Below, one piece after another: positions 15,292 to 20,847 of a stretch of DNA of 20,847 bases. The stretch is from a virus: the IMG/VR virus record IMGVR_UViG_3300030098_003012, positions 1 through 20,847 of that record. One strand, 5' to 3'. The translations under genes were made by a program, and so were the position numbers. How positions within the stretch are numbered: the stretch's first letter is position 1; each line of letters begins with the position of its first letter. The notes beneath the pieces are model-generated. The model was not told where the DNA came from. It saw only the letters and a program-made list of their open reading frames with translations, and made no database searches.

Positions 15292-15681
15292 CTATATCCT
15301 TGATATCGCACTTGTTGTAACTCTTGTCTTTGATAATTCTTGTATACTGGCTACAACATGCAATCTATTAGCTGTCGCTGCTTGTACTTTTAATATTTCT
15401 CCACTTTGCAATATTAAATCTTTTGTAAGTAATTCTATGGTTGTATTCGCTCCTACAGTTTTGACTTTGAATAAACTAAATGTATCACTACCACTTACAA
15501 GTTGAACTGTTATTGTATCTGCATTACCACTGTCTTCAGATACTAAGATAGAGTTAACAACAGCAGCATTGAAATCGGCATCACTAGGAACTGTAAACAA
15601 AGTTGTAAGATCCGTTGTGGTTAAATCTACCTTTGCGTTTGTTACACCTTGAATATATTGAGGAATACTAGTTATAAGCAT
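15292..15681 (-). CDS. small beta-rich virion protein of unknown function
   Basis: A 129-aa protein with regular alternation of hydrophobic and Thr/Ser/Asp residues, for example KVDLTTTDLTTLFTVP (17 to 32), TITVQLVSGSDTFSLFKVKT (56 to 75) and TTIELLTKDLILQSGEILKVQA (79 to 100). This suggests a beta-sandwich fold. Cys, Trp and catalytic signatures are absent. The start codon lies in a TGATG overlap with the end of the 716-aa gene, so the two are coupled. It may be a minor tail or head-tail component. I do not recognise the family. Confidence 0.6.
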   Translation of the reverse strand: MLITSIPQYIQGVTNAKVDLTTTDLTTLFTVPSDADFNAAVVNSILVSEDSGNADTITVQLVSGSDTFSLFKVKTVGANTTIELLTKDLILQSGEILKVQAATANRLHVVASIQELSKTRVTTSAISRI

Positions 15682-17831
15682 CAGCGTCTACCGTCCGTTC
15701 TTATATCCACTCTAGGTGTACCTAATTTATATTTTGTCCCCAGTGATGTAGAATCAATTCTTAATGCAAAAGATCTACCTCGTAAACGATAATTTAATTT
15801 TTCTGTAAACTGCTCTACAGGACTAGTAGCTGACCTTTGGGCCGTGGCCTGTGTAGTCTCATTAAAATTTGCCCCAGGATTATTTCTAGATTTCATAGTA
15901 AAAGACACATCTGGATTAACACTTGTCGATCCAGTAAATGTGATATCTGGTATAACTTGTTTTATAAACAAGAACTTATCGCCATCTCCTATATCAATAG
16001 CTGAAGATTCTATGAAGGATGTCATGGCAGATCCATCATCATCAAACCCAACCTCATGATTATAAAGCAACGAACTACCAGTAGCTTGCGGAAGATTTCT
16101 TATACCTCTGTCAAGCCATGCGTCTCTTGCTAATGTTCCGTAATACCAAACTTTTTCTAAATAATTATACGCAACGTATTTATCTATTTGTGTACCAGCA
16201 GATGATGGATAAAACCACAATATTTCACTAAACTCTGAATTAAGTCCTACATGTACTTTATCACGCTCTGCAAAATTAAAATCTAAAAATACTTTATCTT
16301 TTACTGTGCATGGTAATTGTATTGTTTGACCCCCAGAATAAACATAGAACGTATCTACACCCATCCAAAACACGGCATCCTCAACAGCTATTGCAGAAAA
16401 TGGACTCATTATAGTTATATTCTTTGATAATTCTTGCAAACCAAACGTAAATGGTGGACCTATGAACTTCATGGCGTGTAGTGTTTTGTTAGTAAAGACT
16501 AATATCTGTTGTTTTGTTTCAACAGCTTGTACAAAGGTAGATCCACCACCTAACCTCAAATCACCTGCTGTATTAGTAGCAGTTGGAAAAAAGTCCACTG
16601 GATTTTCTTGTGAGGAGAAACGTATTAACAATGGATCTTGTATGCCGTTTCCTTGTGTAGCAGACGAGTTTGCACCTAATCCATCACAACCAAAGACAAT
16701 AACATGTCTGTCTTGATCTGATACAAGAACTTGTTTAGCTATTGTTGGCACACTTGTTTCTCCAGAGTATGTACTTGTAGCACTAAGTTCTATAGCTCTG
16801 TTACTTAATCCATTTGTTTTATCCCAGTAAAATATACCACCATCTCTTGGATTTATAATAATATCTTCACCAAAATTATCATGTGACCATAATCTAATCT
16901 GTGCTCCAGGAGTCGTGACACTTGCTGCATTACCCCATCCAACAAAGTCATTGGCAGAATCTGCATTACCAGTTGCTAATCTTACAAGAGTATTATCTGC
17001 ATGTGTGGCTGCATCCGTGCCACTTGCACCTCTGGTTGATGGTCCACCACCAGTTCCCAAAGTATTAGAACTTATTGTACCTACTGTAATAAGTTCTTCA
17101 TCTATTAATATTAAATCACCAGCCGTGATACCTGTTGCACTATCTACATCTATTGCAGTTTCACTTGCATCTAAGGCTTCTGCTAATTGTGTTGCTAAAG
17201 CACCAGATGTTGTACCACTCCATTGACCAGCACCAAATCCAGTTCCACCAACTGTGTTATCCAGTCCTACATTTAATTGATACGCACCCACAACGCTACT
17301 ACCACCATTGCCTGTATCAGATGAGTTAGCTGCCACGCTTGATGTTATCTCGTAAGCATTAGAACTTACTAGTTTTGTTATTTGAAACTCTGCGTTAAGT
17401 ATTGTAGCAGTTATTAATCCACCTAAACTTGATGCACCAGAAAATGTTACGAAATCTTTTTCATTTGCACCATGTGCTGGATCGGTAACAGTTATTGTTG
17501 TTGATCCATTTGTTGCAGAAAAAGTTACATCACCTGCACCTGTGGTGTTTCTAATGGGTGTAATATCGTTAAAAGTCTGACCTTCTTCAATGTAATATTT
17601 AAGATGTGTTCCAATACCTAAAAAATCAGATCCATCTAAAGCTACCCAGTTATGTAGCCGTCTAGCAGATCCCTCATAAGTATTAGATGTAACTCTTTCC
17701 CAACCACCAAATTTTTCTGGAAAACCAAACCTAAATCTTACTTTATCACCATCAATAAAACCACCTTCATTACTATAAGATGTAATATCAGATACAACAC
17801 CAGGTTTAAATTTTAAAGCTGTCATAGGCAT
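15681..17831 (-). CDS. tail nozzle / DNA-stabilisation-like structural protein
   Basis: A 716-aa beta-rich protein with features I know from a widespread marine phage structural family. The N-terminus has FKPGVVSDITSYSNEGGFIDGDKVRFR (first Phe at 8), then FPEKFGGWERV (37 to 47). The centre has IRLWSHDNFGEDIIINPRDGGIFYWD (starting at 312). The later part has ILWFYPSSAG (537 to 546), YVAYNYLEKVWYYG (552 to 565) and a C-terminus ending RVDIRTDGRR. Repeated beta blades suggest a propeller, as in the short-tail nozzle proteins T7 gp12 and P22 gp10. The match to these is by general layout, not by clear sequence identity. Residues 211 to 290 form a distinct Thr/Ala/Asp-rich module. The start shares a base with the stop of the 395-aa gene (TAATG). 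A second Met at residue 3 is possible. Confidence 0.6.
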   Translation of the reverse strand: MPMTALKFKPGVVSDITSYSNEGGFIDGDKVRFRFGFPEKFGGWERVTSNTYEGSARRLHNWVALDGSDFLGIGTHLKYYIEEGQTFNDITPIRNTTGAGDVTFSATNGSTTITVTDPAHGANEKDFVTFSGASSLGGLITATILNAEFQITKLVSSNAYEITSSVAANSSDTGNGGSSVVGAYQLNVGLDNTVGGTGFGAGQWSGTTSGALATQLAEALDASETAIDVDSATGITAGDLILIDEELITVGTISSNTLGTGGGPSTRGASGTDAATHADNTLVRLATGNADSANDFVGWGNAASVTTPGAQIRLWSHDNFGEDIIINPRDGGIFYWDKTNGLSNRAIELSATSTYSGETSVPTIAKQVLVSDQDRHVIVFGCDGLGANSSATQGNGIQDPLLIRFSSQENPVDFFPTATNTAGDLRLGGGSTFVQAVETKQQILVFTNKTLHAMKFIGPPFTFGLQELSKNITIMSPFSAIAVEDAVFWMGVDTFYVYSGGQTIQLPCTVKDKVFLDFNFAERDKVHVGLNSEFSEILWFYPSSAGTQIDKYVAYNYLEKVWYYGTLARDAWLDRGIRNLPQATGSSLLYNHEVGFDDDGSAMTSFIESSAIDIGDGDKFLFIKQVIPDITFTGSTSVNPDVSFTMKSRNNPGANFNETTQATAQRSATSPVEQFTEKLNYRLRGRSFALRIDSTSLGTKYKLGTPRVDIRTDGRR

Positions 17832-19018
17832 TAGAACGCACTCACTGATTTAGTTCCAGTATAAGCAGTTTCATCAATACTGCCACTTCCATCATTAATA
17901 TCTTTTAAAGCAAAAGGTCTACTGCTCCCATCATTACCAGATATAGTTCCAGTTAAACTAAAAGACCCATCTGTTGAATCTCTATTCGCAGTGCTTGTAG
18001 CACCAGCAGAAACTGTTGCACTAAAGGGATCACTACCAGATAAAGTACATGATATTGCTAAATTGTTGGTAAATAAAAATCGTCTACCTGCTGTTGGTCC
18101 TGTAACACTTACGTTTTTAATTTGATTAAAAGCTCCACGACCACCTATAATTGCAACAACTGCTTTACCTGTAGCAGAGTCTATAAATATTTCAATATCA
18201 AAACTACCTGAATTACCATTATTAACACCAACTAAAGCATCATTCCATTTCATAAAACGATATGTGCTACCTGCATGAGAATGAGTTGTATTTGTACTTG
18301 GTCGTTTTGAAGTGCTACCGTCAAATGTGCTTGTGCCTCCTGTTCCACCTGAAGTTGATGGACCAGAGATACGACCACTTATTCGTGTGCCATCTTCCAC
18401 AAAAGCATGAGTAAAAGACATACCAAAATCGGATCTATCTACATTTGTAAGTCCCACACCTCCAAAAGAAGTAGCAGTGCTTGTATTAAAATAAGTTTCA
18501 TTTACAAGCATACCAGTAGCACTACCAGTATTAGGCTTTGTTACTGTTGTATTACCATCTCCAAAAGAAACACCACCACCAGATCCAAAACTTGCTGTTG
18601 AAATAGGTCTAACATCATTAATTAGTAAAGTATCAAAAGTGTGTGTATCAGTCTGTACATTTACTGTAGAATTATCTGCTTCACTTATTGTAGTTGTTCC
18701 AGAGTTACTTGTTGAGCTTTGAGATGATGTAAATGTTTTTAGTGTAGACTGTACATCACCACTACCTTTTAATTCTAATGTTGTACTAGAATTTGTTGTT
18801 AAAGGCGAACCAGATGAATTTGTTATGTTATTACCATTTGTATCAAGTATTATCTTTTTATGTGCAGAATTATTATCTAAACTTAAATTACCACTTATAT
18901 TATCAGACAATCTAAAAAACTGTATTGGAAGTTTAGTTCTATCGCCAGCTTTAGTGTTTAAACTACCACTTGAGTCTACTTCGGTAAATCCTACATTTGA
19001 TATTAATGGTATTGCCAT
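17831..19018 (-). CDS. Ser/Thr/Gly-rich tail fibre-like protein
   Basis: A 395-aa protein with low-complexity beta-rich composition, dominated by Ser, Thr, Asn and Gly and with no Cys apart from one near residue 325. Short strands are separated by turns, for example NSSTTLELKGSGD (76 to 88) and TTTISEADNSTVNVQTDTHTF (starting at 108). A more ordered central block contains SFTHAFVEDGTRISGRISGP (202 to 221), then HSHAGSTYRFMKWNDA. The C-terminus has small beta motifs (SFSLTGTISGNDGSSRPF) and ends SVSAF. This suggests a trimeric fibre or decoration protein that contacts host receptors, by composition and by position next to the 294-aa fibre-like gene. AGGTG lies 5 bases or so before the ATG and overlaps the upstream stop. 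No specific family is recognised. Confidence 0.55.
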   Translation of the reverse strand: MAIPLISNVGFTEVDSSGSLNTKAGDRTKLPIQFFRLSDNISGNLSLDNNSAHKKIILDTNGNNITNSSGSPLTTNSSTTLELKGSGDVQSTLKTFTSSQSSTSNSGTTTISEADNSTVNVQTDTHTFDTLLINDVRPISTASFGSGGGVSFGDGNTTVTKPNTGSATGMLVNETYFNTSTATSFGGVGLTNVDRSDFGMSFTHAFVEDGTRISGRISGPSTSGGTGGTSTFDGSTSKRPSTNTTHSHAGSTYRFMKWNDALVGVNNGNSGSFDIEIFIDSATGKAVVAIIGGRGAFNQIKNVSVTGPTAGRRFLFTNNLAISCTLSGSDPFSATVSAGATSTANRDSTDGSFSLTGTISGNDGSSRPFALKDINDGSGSIDETAYTGTKSVSAF

Positions 19019-19025
19019 GTATCAC

Positions 19026-19910
19026 CTAAAACTTAATTGATTCTACAAAAGTAAATATACTTCCATTTTGATTTATCGCTATTGCAAAAGATACCGAACT
19101 ACCAAGACTGACACCTTGTGAATTAGATGGATAACTCAAAGTTAATGTATTAGATGAACTTGTCTTATCCACAATTATATATTGCCCTATTGCTAAACTA
19201 CCAATCGCCAAAGTTAAAGCTACATTGTTGCTAGATGTATCTACCTTTTGATATATTGATTGTGCAGACGAGGGTGTAAGCGTAGCAGAAGAGGATGTTA
19301 TAGCACTTGGCACTGTTACAAGATTAGCATTAAAGTATGTAGAAAACGTAGCGGCAGTGGTCTGTCTCATTGTACCACCATCGTTAGTTACAATACCATC
19401 CCCATCTGCAACTGCTGTTGTTCCAGCACTTGTTCCACCATCCATAAGATTTAGTTCAGCTGCCGTGGATGTAAGTTTAGTTCCACCAAATGCCAGACTA
19501 TCTAATAAGTCTACAACTGCTGCACCAGATCCTGCACCGTCTGCATATATTAATGCTTTTGCACCAGCAGGTACATTTACATTAGCTCCAGATCCTTGTG
19601 TAAAGGTAGCAGTTTGACTTGTGCTATTATGCACAAAAAACATCTTATCTTGATCGTTAGGTGATATAGTAATTGTGTTTGTACCAGAAGGTGATCCACC
19701 TAATACTAAAACCTTATTACCTCCTTCTGATAACGTACCATCGCTAGTTGTTAAAGTATGACTTGTACCAGATAATGTGATAGCACCCACACCATTTATG
19801 GCTCTGTCTATAATATCTAGGTTGTTGTTTGTAGTATTCCCCCAAGTACCAGCTTGTTCACCAGCACCTATTTTTTCTACTCCTAGATTTGATGTATATG
19901 TACTTGCCAT
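19026..19910 (-). CDS. tail fibre-like protein with TAAELN motif
   Basis: A 294-aa beta-rich protein. The N-terminus TYTSNLGVEKIGAGEQAGTW (4 to 23), then GNTTNNNLDIIDRAING (24 to 40), is the typical start of many phage tail fibre or collar-like proteins and probably anchors to the tail. The segment KLTSTAAELNLMDG (145 to 158) carries the T-A-x-E-L-N-x-x-D-G motif that recurs in phage fibre repeats, here as one copy. The last 100 residues (SSATLTPSSAQSIYQKVDTS onward) form a separate beta domain ending FTFVESIKF. A role in host attachment is likely. GAGG within the last codons of the preceding gene lies about 5 bases before the ATG, which supports this start and coupled translation. Confidence 0.7.
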   Translation of the reverse strand: MASTYTSNLGVEKIGAGEQAGTWGNTTNNNLDIIDRAINGVGAITLSGTSHTLTTSDGTLSEGGNKVLVLGGSPSGTNTITISPNDQDKMFFVHNSTSQTATFTQGSGANVNVPAGAKALIYADGAGSGAAVVDLLDSLAFGGTKLTSTAAELNLMDGGTSAGTTAVADGDGIVTNDGGTMRQTTAATFSTYFNANLVTVPSAITSSSATLTPSSAQSIYQKVDTSSNNVALTLAIGSLAIGQYIIVDKTSSSNTLTLSYPSNSQGVSLGSSVSFAIAINQNGSIFTFVESIKF

Positions 19911-19912
19911 GC

Positions 19913-20398
19913 TTACCTCACTATTTCTGTATATGTCTCTGTGCCACTAGGCGTAATCTCTGTATATGTCTCTGTACCACTTGGAGCTATTTCTGTAAAA
20001 GTTTCTGTTGTAGCATCAGTTACAACATCTACAAACAGTATATCTCCAGATGATGTTTTTGTAAAATTTAAATCTTGAGAAGATATACCTCCAAGTACAG
20101 CGATACCATCTGCTGTCTGTGTAAACGCACTACTCATGGTTACATCAGTAAAGTTTACTACCTTAATGTCTTCTGTGGTTTGTGTAAAACTAGAACTAAC
20201 TTCTGCGTTCACACTACCAGTTATAAATATTCCAGCAGTAGTTTGTGTAAAGTTACCATCTATAGATGAAATACCAACAAGTGTTCCAGATCCTATGCTA
20301 GAGCTTGTAGCAAGAGCGTTCATCTCTGCTGTAGCTACTAATAATACGCCACCTACATCAGCAAGAGCAGTTTCTGCTATGGCAGCGTGACCCAACAT
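19913..20398 (-). CDS. beta-repeat virion protein with 21-residue units
   Basis: A 161-aa protein. An Ala-rich N-terminus (GHAAIAETALADVGGVLLVA, 3 to 22) is followed by imperfect repeats marked by FTQT/FTKT at residues 50, 71, 92 and 112, spaced 21, 21 and 20, and by a related ETFTEI at 132. The C-terminus is a second, tighter tandem array of 11-residue units: ETFTEIAPSGT (132 to 142), ETYTEITPSGT (143 to 153) and ETYTEIVR (154 to 161). The layout suggests a small beta-solenoid or beta-sandwich fibre. It sits upstream of the two fibre-like genes, so an attachment or baseplate role is likely but unproven. The start overlaps the stop of the 62-aa gene (TAATG). No known domain is recognised. Confidence 0.6.
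   Translation of the reverse strand: MLGHAAIAETALADVGGVLLVATAEMNALATSSSIGSGTLVGISSIDGNFTQTTAGIFITGSVNAEVSSSFTQTTEDIKVVNFTDVTMSSAFTQTADGIAVLGGISSQDLNFTKTSSGDILFVDVVTDATTETFTEIAPSGTETYTEITPSGTETYTEIVR
19916..20005 (-). repeat. 33-base tandem repeat coding for 11-residue units
   Basis: Two full units and a partial third code for E-T-[FY]-T-E-I-[AT]-P-S-G-T. The nucleotide copies differ mainly at synonymous positions (for example AGTGGTACA against AGTGGCACA), so the protein repeat seems conserved rather than freshly duplicated. Confidence 0.7.
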
Positions 20399-20586
20399 TA
20401 ATCAGCATCCTCTATCTTGTTGCCTTCAGCTACCCATTCTTGGATTGCTTGGTAGTGTCTGTTAGCAGGGTCTAGTGGTATATGCCATGTTTTACCATCT
20501 ATAACTGCAATAATTGAGGCATTTTCTAAAGGTGCATTTTCGTCAGAACTAAGTCTACCTAAAGCGTATTTAGCAGATGTAATCAT
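20398..20586 (-). CDS. small conserved phage protein of unknown function
   Basis: A 62-aa protein. The second half, KTWHIPLDPANRHYQAIQEW (32 to 51), then VAEGNKIEDAD (52 to 62), follows a pattern I know from many small phage proteins next to tail fibre genes: IDG, P-x-D-x-x-N-R-x-Y, W-x-x-x-G-N-x-I-x-x-A-D. Part of it recalls the short motif in tail fibre assembly proteins. A chaperone-like role in fibre assembly is possible, but no function is shown. GGAG lies about 7 to 8 bases before the ATG, and the previous stop (TAA) abuts the start directly. Its stop overlaps the start of the repeat protein. Small size, good ribosome-binding site and tight packing make it a real gene. Confidence 0.7.
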   Translation of the reverse strand: MITSAKYALGRLSSDENAPLENASIIAVIDGKTWHIPLDPANRHYQAIQEWVAEGNKIEDAD

Positions 20587-20847
20587 TTATAACTCCGCAT
20601 CTATAATAAAAAGATGATCACTAGCACTTACTATTTGAAAATTGTAATCTGCATTACCTGTATCGGTAACACCTGTTACAGAGCCAGTGTACAACAAACC
20701 TAACATATTTCCCATATACACAAGTGTTGGCGTAACTCCTCCACAAGTTAAAGTGTCTGTGGCATTCACATAATCATGAGCTTCAGGATTTAAAAGACGC
20801 ACATCACCAGTTAATGTTACAGAGGGTGTCGTATTTCTCATTGTCAC
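20587..20847 (-). CDS. small beta-rich virion protein, possibly cut at the window edge
   Basis: At least 84 residues, Thr/Gly/Asn-rich and beta-like (TLTGDVRLLNPEAHDYV, then TPTLVYMGNMLGLLYTGSV). The frame is open to the right edge. ATG at 20841 is a likely start (MRNTTPSV), a GTG lies at the very edge, and the gene could extend beyond it. No function recognised. It is upstream of the small conserved gene and the fibre-like genes in the same leftward unit and probably belongs to the structural module. Confidence 0.5.
   Translation of the reverse strand: MTMRNTTPSVTLTGDVRLLNPEAHDYVNATDTLTCGGVTPTLVYMGNMLGLLYTGSVTGVTDTGNADYNFQIVSASDHLFIIDAEL

Noticed and set aside
17831-20398. Diversity-generating retroelement target in the fibre-like genes
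   Set aside because: No reverse transcriptase gene, no template repeat and no C-type lectin-like C-terminus is visible in the window.
1-20847. CRISPR array, tRNA genes, insertion sequences
   Set aside because: No evenly spaced direct repeats with unique spacers, no cloverleaf-like stretch in the few intergenic bases, and no transposase or terminal inverted repeats were seen.

Overview
The window looks like part of an AT-rich tailed bacteriophage genome, most likely a lytic marine podovirus-type phage (inference). No cellular genes, integrase, tRNA, rRNA or insertion sequence is seen. Genes are packed nearly end to end, often sharing stop and start bases as TAATG or TGATG. The virion proteins have the low-complexity, Gly/Ser/Thr-rich style and the recurring EGG and PGEFVM motifs that I know from uncultured marine phage proteins. 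No terminase, portal, major capsid protein or DNA polymerase lies in the window, so it is an internal fragment. The host cannot be read from it.

All genes but one read leftward (minus strand). From right to left, the structural block (20847 to 4732) holds: a small gene cut by the right edge; a 62-residue conserved small protein; a 161-residue repeat protein; two beta-rich fibre-like proteins (294 and 395 aa); a 716-aa tail protein resembling the short-tail nozzle proteins (P22 gp10/T7 gp12 type); a 129-aa beta-rich protein; and four consecutive large virion proteins (544, 302, 1140 and 1517 aa). These four have the size order, coiled coils and hydrophobic glycine-rich stretches expected of an internal-virion or DNA-ejection apparatus. 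A 147-aa M15-type peptidoglycan peptidase follows directly.

The left part is a replication module. A compact SNF2-family helicase (2850 to 4295) is the only rightward gene. It overlaps the end of the peptidase gene tail to tail by 12 bases. A 101-base divergent intergenic region separates it from a leftward trio: a 192-aa coiled-coil protein of unknown function, a 272-aa protein with a perfect SSB-like acidic tail ending DDKIPF, and an archaeo-eukaryotic-type primase cut by the left edge. The trio is translationally coupled and probably acts at the replication fork together with the helicase.

The only non-coding stretches longer than a few bases are the 101-base divergent region (2749 to 2849) and a 38-base gap (15254 to 15291). 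The points most worth a second look are the reversed helicase gene, the Cys cluster in the primase, GC-rich hairpins inside AT-rich virion genes, the motif family shared by three adjacent virion proteins, and the 21-residue repeat protein. I did not find a clearly new defence or mobile system here.
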